A stretch of 5,217 bases of DNA from Cyanobacteria bacterium UBA3803 (GCA_002369055.1 DFEL01000131.1:1-5217); one strand, 5' to 3'; shown: positions 1 to 4,684, counted from the first letter of the stretch. The notes: a model not told the origin generated them from the sequence alone. Translations and numbers: made by a program.

Positions 1-24
1 AGCAATTTAATTAAGGAGAAAAAT

Positions 25-699
25 ATGACAGTAGCAACCAAAACAATTTCAGTAATTATTGTGGAAGACTTTAAACTTACTCGTGTTGGATTAAGATGTG
101 CTCTTAATGCCAATGATGACATTGAAGTCTTAGCCGAATGTGAGGATGCCCAAGAAGGTTTAAATCTAATCCAAAAATATAATCCTGATGTTGTTCTTAT
201 GGATTTAGGCTTACCGGGCATGAACGGGATTGAAGCAACAATTAAAGCAAAAGAAATGAATCCAAAAGTTAAAATTATTGCACTGACTTCTCACGACCGT
301 GAGGAAGAAGTTGTTGCGGCACTTAGTTCCGGTGCAACAGGTTATTGCATGAAAGATATTGACCCAAATAAACTTGCAGATGTTGTAAGAGATGTTGCAA
401 ACGGGGTTTGCTGGCTTGATCCTGAAATTGCTCAACTTGCATTAAATTCATTTCCAAAACCTGAAAATACAAGACTGCTTGCAAACAATTCAAATCAAGA
501 AGGCAGAGTACCTTTAACAGAAAGAGAATATGAAGTTTTAAAACATCTTGTTACCGGTAAAAGTAACACTGAAATTGCAAAAGAGTTAATCGTAAGTGTT
601 CACACCGCAAAAGCACATGTTTGTTCAATTTTACAAAAAATGTGTGTAAATGACCGAGTTCAAGCCGCAGTGAAAGCGGTAAAAGAAGGACTTGTGTAA
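25..699 (+). CDS. NarL/FixJ-family two-component response regulator
   Basis: A complete 224-residue response regulator: a receiver domain (about 8-125) joined to a LuxR-type helix-turn-helix (about 163-223). The receiver keeps all key residues: acidic pair E14-D15, phosphoacceptor D60 in VLMDLGLPGMNG, T88 and K110. The output domain carries the LTEREYEVL and SNTEIAKEL signatures and the recognition helix SVHTAKAHV. By family knowledge, a partner histidine kinase phosphorylates D60, which promotes dimerisation and promoter binding in the cytoplasm. AAGGAG at 13-18, 6 nt before the ATG, fixes the start. No kinase gene is visible in the window, so this is either an orphan or follows one upstream of base 1. 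It is followed within 25 bp by an intrinsic terminator, so it ends its operon. The family is certain; the target genes and signal are unknown. Confidence 0.96.
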   Translation: MTVATKTISVIIVEDFKLTRVGLRCALNANDDIEVLAECEDAQEGLNLIQKYNPDVVLMDLGLPGMNGIEATIKAKEMNPKVKIIALTSHDREEEVVAALSSGATGYCMKDIDPNKLADVVRDVANGVCWLDPEIAQLALNSFPKPENTRLLANNSNQEGRVPLTEREYEVLKHLVTGKSNTEIAKELIVSVHTAKAHVCSILQKMCVNDRVQAAVKAVKEGLV

Positions 700-723
700 T
701 ATGTATTTGTAGTTGATAATAAT

Positions 724-755
724 AAAAACGGCTGAACTTTTGTCCGGCCGTTTTT
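724..755 (+). terminator. Intrinsic terminator, probably bidirectional
   Basis: AAAAACGGC (724-732) pairs perfectly with GCCGTTTTT (747-755). T-G and G-C pairs can extend the stem inward, leaving a loop of about 10 nt. The T run closes the rightward terminator for the response regulator gene. Read leftward, the same hairpin ends in GTTTTTATTATTA, so it can also stop transcripts coming from the sigma factor gene. Confidence 0.88.
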
Positions 756-756
756 A

Positions 757-954
757 ATTGAAAAAGAATGATGAATAATGCTTAAATTTGTTGTCCTCTA
801 ATATCCTTATTTTCTCTCTATGTTCGCTCATACCTCTCTCGGCTATCTTGGATTTGCTGTCTCTCGGGCAAGCACTCATTTCGCTATCGCTGTCATTCAT
901 TTTGCCCTCACTTTATCGAGTTTCGCAACAAGTTGCTCACTCTACGCAAATTCG
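757..954 (-). other. GC-richer segment: presumed 3' UTR of the sigma gene or dispersed repeat
   Basis: No convincing gene is seen between the terminator and the sigma factor stop codon. Bases 821-960 are about 46% G+C by hand count, clearly richer than the flanks. The pentamer TTCGC recurs at 823, 880, 922 and 951. On the minus strand, in the same frame as the sigma gene and after three in-frame stops, an ATG at 900 opens a 48-codon frame ending at 754 inside the terminator stem. It is rich in Ser, Glu, Lys and Arg, has no clear ribosome-binding site and is probably not translated. Because no other terminator lies closer, this stretch is most likely a long 3' UTR of the sigma mRNA. A dispersed repeat or a decayed insert is also possible. 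Confidence 0.4.
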
Positions 955-1854
955 CTAATCCATATAGCAAGCCAAAACTTCTTGTGCTTGTGCTTTCATT
1001 TTTTTCAAAGCTCTGATTTCTGTTTGTCTTATGCATTCTTTTGTTACGCCATAGATGTTTCCGATTTCTTCTAATGTTCTTTTTGCAACATTGCCCAAGC
1101 CGTAACGCATTCTTACTACATCTTGTTCACGTTCTTTTAATGTTGATACAACCATTTCTATATCTTTTTTTAATCCTTCGTATTCAACGGCAGAGTGAAC
1201 GCTTGCTTTTTCATCTGCTAAAATTTCTGATAATGATGTTTCTTTACCATCATTGTTTTCAAATCCGCCTTCTAATGAAACTGATTTTGAATATGCTGAT
1301 AAATATGTGTCAATTTTATCTGCTGAAATATTCATTTTTTCTGCAACATCTTTTGTATTTACTTGGCAGTTGTATTCTCTTTCCATTTCAGATTTGATTT
1401 TAGAGAATTTTGATAATGTTTCTTGAATGTATACAGGAATTTTCATGCAATGACCTTGTTCAGAAATAGCTTTGAACATAGATTGTTTAATCCACCAGCT
1501 TGCATAAGTTGAAAATTTATAACCTAATTTCCAGTTAAATTTTTCAGCCGCAATCATAAGCCCCAAGTTACCTTCTTGAATTAAATCAACCATTGGTAAA
1601 TTTGACATGTGAATTGCTTTTTTTGCAACAGCAATAACTAATTTTAAGTTTGCTTGTACTAATTGTTTTTTTGCTTCCATATCACCTTCAGCAGCACGTT
1701 TTGCAACTTCTTTTTCTTCAAATGGTGATAATGTTTTAACTGCTGCTAACTCTCTAACGTAAACTGATAAAGTTGAATCGTTTTCGCTAGCCAAAACTTC
1801 GCTTTTTGCAGGGTTTGTAAAACTTTTTTTCATTTCAACAGGACAATTTCTCAT
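955..1854 (-). CDS. Sigma-70 family RNA polymerase sigma factor, group 2-like (no region 1.1)
   Basis: Sigma subunit that directs RNA polymerase to promoters. Counting from the ATG at 1860 (301 residues): region 1.2 about 29-62, region 2 about 66-140 with DLIQEGNLGL (92-101) and GYKFSTYASWWIKQ (113-126), region 3 about 141-215, and region 4 about 225-300 with TLEEIGNIYGVTKECIRQ (262-279). Region 1.1 is absent and the N-terminus is short, as in group 2 or alternative RpoD-like factors. Two promoter-contact positions deviate from E. coli RpoD: T440 is F129 and H455 is Y144, while Q437 (Q126) and E458 (E147) are kept. Of two ATGs, at 1860 and 1854, the second is preferred because GAGGAG lies 8 nt before it and only 2 nt before the first. 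The gene is divergent from the HTH-zinc ribbon gene across a repeat-rich region. The family is certain; whether it is primary or specialised is not shown, though the altered residues favour specialised. Confidence 0.93.
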   Translation of the reverse strand: MRNCPVEMKKSFTNPAKSEVLASENDSTLSVYVRELAAVKTLSPFEEKEVAKRAAEGDMEAKKQLVQANLKLVIAVAKKAIHMSNLPMVDLIQEGNLGLMIAAEKFNWKLGYKFSTYASWWIKQSMFKAISEQGHCMKIPVYIQETLSKFSKIKSEMEREYNCQVNTKDVAEKMNISADKIDTYLSAYSKSVSLEGGFENNDGKETSLSEILADEKASVHSAVEYEGLKKDIEMVVSTLKEREQDVVRMRYGLGNVAKRTLEEIGNIYGVTKECIRQTEIRALKKMKAQAQEVLACYMD

Positions 1855-1869
1855 AAGCATCTCTCCTCA

Positions 1870-1893
1870 TATTCTCTTATTCTCTTATTCTCT
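1870..1893 (-). repeat. Three perfect 8-bp tandem repeats before the sigma gene ribosome-binding site
   Basis: The unit TATTCTCT (AGAGAATA on the coding strand) occurs three times without mismatch at 1870-1877, 1878-1885 and 1886-1893. It continues into a purine-only tract further upstream and ends 4-10 nt from the GAGGAG site of the sigma gene. It lies in the mRNA leader. It could act as a purine-rich ribosome standby site; unit gain or loss by slippage would alter the leader. Confidence 0.8.
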
Positions 1894-1967
1894 CTTTTTC
1901 TCTTTAATGACGATTTTTTAAAATTCAACATTTTTGCACAACAAAGTAAGCTATTAAAACATAATTT

Positions 1968-2056
1968 TTAACAGACGAACTAAGCCATACGATAGATATA
2001 TCTTCGTATTTGCAAATTTGTTATGGTTTAAATTAACAGACTTTTAAATTTGTTAT
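1968..2056. repeat. Paired short direct repeats in the sigma/HTH intergenic region
   Basis: AAATTTGTTAT occurs at 2014-2024 and 2046-2056, start to start 32 bp, which is close to three helical turns. TTAACAGAC occurs at 1968-1976 and 2033-2041. TATTTGC occurs at 2007-2013 and 2054-2060. Nothing coding is seen in this stretch. Such interleaved motifs suggest protein-binding sites or a folded leader RNA, though the AT-rich base composition makes some chance repeats likely. Confidence 0.5.
1987..2009. promoter_or_regulatory. Near-perfect palindrome, possible operator or leader hairpin
   Basis: The central AGATATATCT (1994-2003) is a perfect 10-bp palindrome. Outer arms ATACGA (1987-1992) and TCGTAT (2004-2009) are also complementary, with only T1993 unpaired. 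It lies inside the presumed long leader of the sigma factor mRNA, so it could be a DNA operator or an RNA stem-loop. No specific binding protein is recognised. Confidence 0.45.
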
Positions 2057-2079
2057 TTGCGACGCTCCCAAATCGCAAA
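2056..2079. promoter_or_regulatory. Inverted repeat TTTGCGA-N10-TCGCAAA, possible operator
   Basis: Perfect 7-bp arms at 2056-2062 and 2073-2079 flank a 10-nt spacer, with two CpG steps per 24 bp in otherwise AT-rich DNA. It sits just upstream of a TATAAT (2089-2094) that has no good -35 hexamer, the place an activator would occupy for rightward transcription. In the leftward direction it would lie in the sigma gene leader and could fold as a hairpin. Confidence 0.45.
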
Positions 2080-2106
2080 AGTTAAATGTATAATATGTAC
2101 ATTTTC

Positions 2107-2135
2107 ATTATAGCTCTTCAAGAAAGCTTCCGCAA
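2107..2135 (-). promoter_or_regulatory. Candidate leftward promoter for the sigma factor gene
   Basis: On the minus strand, TTGCGG (2135-2130) lies 17 bp before a perfect TATAAT (2112-2107). The -35 matches the consensus in only three positions. Transcription from about 2100 would give the sigma gene a leader of roughly 245 nt containing the inverted repeats and the 8-bp tandem repeats. Confidence 0.45.
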
Positions 2136-2180
2136 CCCTTTTATTAAGTTTTATTAAAATGAATTTATTTTTTTATTTGA

Positions 2181-2200
2181 TTTCTTAATATTTCTTAATA
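2181..2200. repeat. Tandem decamer TTTCTTAATA x2
   Basis: Two perfect adjacent copies of TTTCTTAATA end immediately before the -35 element of the HTH-zinc ribbon gene. A similar imperfect decamer pair (TTATTAAGTT/TTATTAAAAT) occupies 2141-2160. The 10-bp period places the copies on one face of the helix, as expected for curved DNA or an upstream binding site. Confidence 0.5.
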
Positions 2201-2201
2201 T

Positions 2202-2231
2202 TTGTAAAACGTTTTTATTTTGTCTTATAAT
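2202..2231 (+). promoter_or_regulatory. Promoter of the HTH-zinc ribbon gene (leaderless start)
   Basis: TTGTAA (2202-2207) is followed after 18 bp by a perfect TATAAT (2226-2231). The expected transcription start, about 7 bp downstream, falls on the A of the ATG at 2238. No Shine-Dalgarno-like sequence lies between, so the transcript probably starts at the initiation codon. Confidence 0.65.
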
Positions 2232-2237
2232 GTAGCA

Positions 2238-2639
2238 ATGGATACTTTGGCACAGTTTGTACAGCAAAAAAGGGAAGCGCTGGGATTAACACCATTTGGG
2301 CTTTCAAAAAAATGTAATGTACCTGCGGTTATTATTGAGGAGATTGAGGCAGGGCGTGAATTGTTTTTGTCTGTTACGGTGAGGCAAAATCTTGCTAAAG
2401 GTTTAAGGTGTTTAGCTGAGGAGTTAAAAAAATTAGAAAAAGATTTTGAATTTGAGCAAGTGCCAATGGAAGTTATGGATGTGTTAAAGCAACGTATTTT
2501 GAATGGAGAAATTGAATTATATTGTCCAAAATGTAAATCACCTTTAAAAGTTAAAATAGAAGAAATGTATGATTTAGAGGATAATCTGGTCTATGCACCC
2601 AGAGGTTATTGTACAAAATGTGTATTTCAGATAAAGTAA
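2238..2639 (+). CDS. Small XRE-type HTH protein with C-terminal zinc ribbon
   Basis: A 133-residue protein. Residues about 4-62 resemble an XRE/Cro-type helix-turn-helix (LAQFVQQKREALGLTPFGLS, then NVPAVIIEEIEAGR). A charged helical linker (60-90) leads to a zinc ribbon with CPKC at 96-99 and CTKC at 125-128, four cysteines suited to bind one structural zinc. I infer a cytoplasmic DNA-binding regulator; its targets are unknown. An in-frame ATG at 2220 exists, but a perfect -10 hexamer lies between it and 2238, so an mRNA from that promoter would begin at the 2238 ATG. The stop codon is inside the following terminator stem. It is divergent from the sigma factor gene, suggesting linked control. 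I do not recognise a named family for the whole protein. Confidence 0.85.
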   Translation: MDTLAQFVQQKREALGLTPFGLSKKCNVPAVIIEEIEAGRELFLSVTVRQNLAKGLRCLAEELKKLEKDFEFEQVPMEVMDVLKQRILNGEIELYCPKCKSPLKVKIEEMYDLEDNLVYAPRGYCTKCVFQIK

Positions 2640-2668
2640 AAGACCGTTTTAGCGGTCTTTTACTTTAT
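2631..2668. terminator. Strong bidirectional intrinsic terminator between convergent genes
   Basis: Bases 2631-2646 pair perfectly with 2653-2668: a 16-bp stem with a GACCG/CGGTC core, A/T-rich outer part and loop TTTTAG. T runs follow the core in both directions. It serves the HTH-zinc ribbon gene (whose TAA at 2637-2639 is inside the stem) and the converging DivIVA-like gene, which stops at 2676. Confidence 0.92.
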
Positions 2669-2675
2669 TATTAAA

Positions 2676-3287
2676 TTATATTTTAAAATCATCACCATTT
2701 ATTGTTCGTTGTTCCGGAGGATAATTTTGTTTTAGCGGGTCATAGTTATTGCTGGATTCTTCACGAAGTTTTTCCATATATATCTGACCGTTTTTAACTA
2801 ATTGTTGGTGTTGAGATAAGGTATTTTCAAGACTTGCAAGTACTTGTTCTGCGTATGCTTCCGCACCTTCTTTTATTCTCATTGCTTCGTCGTGTGCTTG
2901 ATTTCTGAACACTTCAGCATCTTCCAGTGCTTTTCTTTTTATTTCTGCACATTCTGACATAACTTGTTCTTTAATTATTTCTGCTTCTTTTTGCACTTCT
3001 CTTAATAATTCAGATTCGCTTAAAAGTCTTTCTGCTTCGTGTCTTGCTTCAAGAACTATTTGTTCTGCTTTTTGTTGAGCTTCAATTTGAATTTCAGCTT
3101 TTCTTCTTAAAAGGCTTCTTGCTTCTTGAACTTCTCCGGGTAATGCATCATAGATACTGTCAATTATTGATTCAACTTCTTTTAATTTTATTGCTACCAA
3201 ATAATTTGGTAATATAGGAAAACTCTTTTCCAAGATGATTTCCAAGCTTTTTAATATATTGTAGACATCGTTTTTTTGAACATTCAT
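2676..3287 (-). CDS. DivIVA/SepIVA-like coiled-coil protein
   Basis: A 203-residue protein that is mostly one long helix. The short N-terminal domain (about 5-50, NDVYNILKSLEIILEKSF) leads into SIYDALPGEVQEARSLLRR (44-62), the motif seen in DivIVA-like proteins of Cyanobacteria and in actinobacterial SepIVA. A coiled coil rich in A, E, Q, K and R heptads (about 52-180) follows, with a polar unstructured tail. ATP synthase b-subunit-like hits would be spurious: there is no membrane segment. Family members are cytoplasmic scaffolds for division or envelope growth; that role is inferred here. The ATG at 3287 is preferred over a TTG at 3308, since a well-formed promoter places transcription at about 3315 and AAAGG lies 12 nt before the ATG. 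It lies 72 bp downstream of coaD, a pairing I recall from other phyla. Confidence 0.82.
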   Translation of the reverse strand: MNVQKNDVYNILKSLEIILEKSFPILPNYLVAIKLKEVESIIDSIYDALPGEVQEARSLLRRKAEIQIEAQQKAEQIVLEARHEAERLLSESELLREVQKEAEIIKEQVMSECAEIKRKALEDAEVFRNQAHDEAMRIKEGAEAYAEQVLASLENTLSQHQQLVKNGQIYMEKLREESSNNYDPLKQNYPPEQRTINGDDFKI

Positions 3288-3321
3288 GTTTAAAAATAAC
3301 CTTTCCAAATGTTATAACTTT

Positions 3322-3350
3322 ATTGTACAACAGTTAATTTTTAATTGCAA
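3322..3350 (-). promoter_or_regulatory. Promoter of the DivIVA-like gene
   Basis: On the minus strand, TTGCAA (3350-3345) and TACAAT (3327-3322) are separated by exactly 17 bp, four and five matches to consensus. The expected start near 3315 gives a leader of about 28 nt. No terminator follows coaD, so the gene probably also receives read-through from coaD. Confidence 0.6.
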
Positions 3351-3359
3351 ACCATGATT

Positions 3360-3845
3360 TTATGTTGTTTTGAATTTCGATTTTAAATACTCATTAACTT
3401 CTTGAGGAACAAATTTTGAGCAATCTCCGCCAAGACTTACAACTTCTTTTACTGAACTTGAAGAAATAAAGTTATATTTTGGACGGGTTGTTAAAAATAT
3501 GGTTTTAATGTCCTTGTCTAATGCACTGTTTGTTTGAGATAATTGCATTTCAAACTCAAAATCAGAAACCGCACGCAGACCTCGAATTAAGACTTTTGCA
3601 TCTTTTTTTCTTGCGTAATTAACAGTTAAGCCTTCAAAGCTATCAACTTCTACGTTATCAAAGCCTTTGATTGATTTTTTTATCAGTTCAACACGTTCTT
3701 CAACCGATAAAAGACCGCCTTGTTTTTCAGAGTTATAGGCAACTGCAATAATAACTTTGTCAAAAATTGCGGCTGCTGTTTTTAAAACGTCTAAATGTCC
3801 ATTTGTAATCGGGTCAAAACTTCCGGGATATATGGCTGTTTTCAT
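3360..3845 (-). CDS. coaD: Pantetheine-phosphate adenylyltransferase (CoaD)
   Basis: Catalyses ATP + 4'-phosphopantetheine to dephospho-CoA + diphosphate, the penultimate and regulated step of coenzyme A synthesis, in the cytoplasm; family members are hexamers. At 161 residues it has the usual bacterial length. Visible motifs: YPGSFDPITNGH at 6-17 with the T/HxGH nucleotidyl-transferase motif (TNGH, catalytic H17), K41 in the mobile phosphopantetheine/ATP region, IRGLRAVSDFEFE (87-99, R88 and R91 binding phosphates) and the C-terminal ISSSSVKEV (127-135). All expected active-site residues are present. An AGAGG site about 8 nt before the ATG and an extended -10 promoter (3887-3879) support independent expression. 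The neighbour upstream is hicA, 55 bp away with no visible terminator; downstream is the DivIVA-like gene. Confidence 0.97.
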   Translation of the reverse strand: MKTAIYPGSFDPITNGHLDVLKTAAAIFDKVIIAVAYNSEKQGGLLSVEERVELIKKSIKGFDNVEVDSFEGLTVNYARKKDAKVLIRGLRAVSDFEFEMQLSQTNSALDKDIKTIFLTTRPKYNFISSSSVKEVVSLGGDCSKFVPQEVNEYLKSKFKTT

Positions 3846-3878
3846 GTTTTTATCCTCTCACGTATATAATTCTTTTCT

Positions 3879-3887
3879 ATTATATCA
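3879..3887 (-). promoter_or_regulatory. Extended -10 promoter of coaD
   Basis: On the minus strand, TGATATAAT (3887-3879) is a perfect extended -10 element, with no good -35 at the proper distance. Transcription near 3872 gives a leader of about 27 nt. A 7-bp inverted repeat, ATATAAT (3864-3870) and ATTATAT (3879-3885), overlaps the -10 element and could be an operator, though such AT-only repeats arise easily by chance. Confidence 0.6.
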
Positions 3888-3900
3888 CAGAGATTTATTC

Positions 3901-4122
3901 TTACTGAGTAATTATAGTAAAAAATAATGATAAAAGACCTGCTGTTTTCAATATAGCTTTTAAAAGACCTGTTTTAAGTTCTTTATTACCATGCACAGGA
4001 ACAACTATTTTTGCATCTTCGCCTTTTTTAGTAAAAATATAGTGAGAACCACTAATTCGTGCTAACTCCCACCCATTTTCTTTTAATATTTTGCATAAAT
4101 TTTTACCCGTTATATTTTTCAT
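3901..4122 (-). CDS. hicA: HicA-family mRNA interferase toxin
   Basis: A 73-residue small basic toxin of the double-stranded-RNA-binding-like HicA fold. It shows the family pattern in order: KNLCKILKENGWELARISGSHYIF (7-30) with catalytic H27 in GSHY, VVPVHGNKELKTGLLKAIL (40-58) and the closing KTAGL (59-63). HicA enzymes cleave mRNA and tmRNA independently of the ribosome and stop growth until HicB binds them. The start codon overlaps the hicB stop in an ATGA (4122-4119), so the two are translationally coupled, antitoxin first. The last ten residues (LSLFFTIITQ) form a hydrophobic tail beyond the usual end of the fold. The key histidine is intact, so the toxin may be active. No terminator is seen before coaD. 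Confidence 0.92.
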   Translation of the reverse strand: MKNITGKNLCKILKENGWELARISGSHYIFTKKGEDAKIVVPVHGNKELKTGLLKAILKTAGLLSLFFTIITQ

Positions 4123-4307
4123 AAAGCAATGGAAATAAGTTCTCCATCCACATTTGAAACATCAACAGATAACCATGCCGTAATAGCTTCTTTAATATTA
4201 TCTTTAAGTTCTTCTATTGTATCCGCTTGAGAAAAACAGCCTTTTAATGCAGGTACTTCTGCCCAATAACCATTATCTTCTTTATGTAATACCACATCAA
4301 ACTTCAT
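4119..4307 (-). CDS. hicB: HicB-family antitoxin, short single-domain form
   Basis: A 62-residue protein matching the partial RNase H-like HicB fold: MKFDVVLHKEDNGYWAEVPALKGCFSQADTIEELKDNIKEAI, with the hallmark VPALKGCFSQADT at 18-30. It should bind HicA and block its active site. Many HicB proteins add a C-terminal helix-turn-helix or ribbon-helix-helix DNA-binding domain that represses the operon; here the protein ends about 20 residues after the core fold, so that domain is missing. GAGG at 4316-4313 lies 5 nt before the ATG, and a strong promoter lies at 4356-4328. The separate XRE gene 51 bp upstream may supply the missing operon repression (inference). Confidence 0.92.
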   Translation of the reverse strand: MKFDVVLHKEDNGYWAEVPALKGCFSQADTIEELKDNIKEAITAWLSVDVSNVDGELISIAL

Positions 4308-4327
4308 AATTACCTCTTTTTTGACAC

Positions 4328-4356
4328 ATTATAATCCATTTTAGGCAATATTTCAA
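4328..4356 (-). promoter_or_regulatory. hicBA promoter
   Basis: On the minus strand, TTGAAA (4356-4351) lies 17 bp before a perfect TATAAT (4333-4328); five and six matches to consensus. Transcription would start near 4321, so hicBA can be made without the upstream XRE gene. A TTGACAC motif (4321-4327) covers the start point and a TGACA palindrome (4362-4372) lies just upstream of the -35. Confidence 0.75.
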
Positions 4357-4358
4357 GT

Positions 4359-4574
4359 CTATGACACTGTCAAATCTTCAAACTTTATCTCATATCCGAG
4401 AATTTTTGCTATTTGCTCCATTTCTTCATAACGCAAATAACCGTTAGAAATTCTACCCGAAAGATTTTGACGTGAATATTTTTTACCTGTCATATCAGTT
4501 AATTTTTCGGCAAGAGTTTTTATTGTCATGTTTCTTTTTAATAATAGTATTTTAACGGTTTCTTTTGTTGACAC
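4359..4574 (-). CDS. Small XRE-like helix-turn-helix regulator
   Basis: A 71-residue protein that is essentially one DNA-binding domain: TVKILLLKRNMTIKTLAEKL (6-25) forms the first helices, YSRQNLSGRISNGYLRYEEM (33-52) the recognition helix and turn, and EQIAKILGYEIKFEDL (53-68) the closing helix and strand. It resembles small phage- or toxin-linked Cro/CI-like repressors. The start is a GTG with AAAGGA 9 nt upstream. It lies 51 bp upstream of hicB on the same strand and divergent from the unknown 118-residue gene. I infer that it represses its own promoter, the divergent promoter and hicBA, standing in for the DNA-binding domain missing from HicB. This role rests on position and repeated motifs only. 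Confidence 0.83.
   Translation of the reverse strand: MSTKETVKILLLKRNMTIKTLAEKLTDMTGKKYSRQNLSGRISNGYLRYEEMEQIAKILGYEIKFEDLTVS
4362..4372. promoter_or_regulatory. Palindrome TGACACTGTCA, candidate operator
   Basis: A perfect 11-bp odd-centre palindrome lies over the last codons of the XRE-like gene and 6 bp upstream of the hicBA -35 element. Its half-site recurs as TTGACAC at 4321-4327 and 4568-4574 and as TTGACAA at 4615-4621 and 4626-4632. This distribution suits an operator set for the XRE protein, but the TTGACA core also equals the consensus -35, so part of the signal is promoter. Confidence 0.45.
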
Positions 4575-4602
4575 GCCAAATATTCCTTTCGTTTGAGTTA
4601 TT

Positions 4603-4632
4603 ATTGTAGCATTGTTGACAAATACTTGACAA
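4603..4632 (-). promoter_or_regulatory. Leftward promoter of the XRE-like gene
   Basis: On the minus strand, TTGTCA (4632-4627) lies 18 bp before TACAAT (4608-4603), five of six matches each. Transcription near 4596 gives a leader of about 22 nt. The element overlaps the rightward promoter base for base in its -35 region, so RNA polymerase binding in the two directions should be mutually exclusive. Confidence 0.6.
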
Positions 4633-4643
4633 TAAGATATAAT
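4615..4643 (+). promoter_or_regulatory. Rightward promoter with perfect consensus hexamers
   Basis: TTGACA (4615-4620) and TATAAT (4638-4643) are separated by the optimal 17 bp, a full match to the housekeeping sigma consensus. A second TTGACA (4626-4631) lies 11 bp after the first, inside the spacer, where a repressor could sit. Transcription should start at about 4650, at the foot of the following stem-loop. Confidence 0.85.
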
Positions 4644-4646
4644 TTA

Positions 4647-4684
4647 AGACAGATATTTATTTCTTTAGAAATAAATATCTGTCT
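4647..4684 (+). promoter_or_regulatory. 17-bp perfect stem-loop at the expected 5' end of the mRNA
   Basis: Bases 4647-4663 pair without mismatch with 4668-4684 around the loop TTTA. The stem starts within a few bases of the predicted transcription start, so the transcript would carry an almost blunt 5' hairpin followed by a short single-stranded stretch with the ribosome-binding site. No T run follows, so it is not a terminator. It may protect the mRNA from 5'-end-dependent decay, or as DNA it may be an extended operator. Confidence 0.8.

Noticed and set aside
211..435. 74-codon leftward open frame within the response regulator
   Set aside because: Antisense to the receiver domain, Cys/Asn/Phe-rich, with no ribosome-binding site.
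820..1074. 84-codon rightward open frame
   Set aside because: It runs antisense into the sigma factor 3' end, has no ribosome-binding site and has an unlikely Ser/Phe/Cys-rich composition; a shadow.
1041..1397. 118-codon rightward open frame within the sigma gene
   Set aside because: Leu/Phe-rich antisense translation of a clearly conserved gene; no start signals.
3931..3971. TAAAAGACCTG direct repeat, 30 bp apart, in the hicA 3' end
   Set aside because: It encodes the normal repeated pattern LKTGLL/LKTAGLL of the HicA C-terminus; codon coincidence rather than a separate element.
4647..4684. Hairpin as intrinsic terminator for a leftward or rightward transcript
   Set aside because: No T run on either side, and it lies at the start of a strong promoter's transcript.
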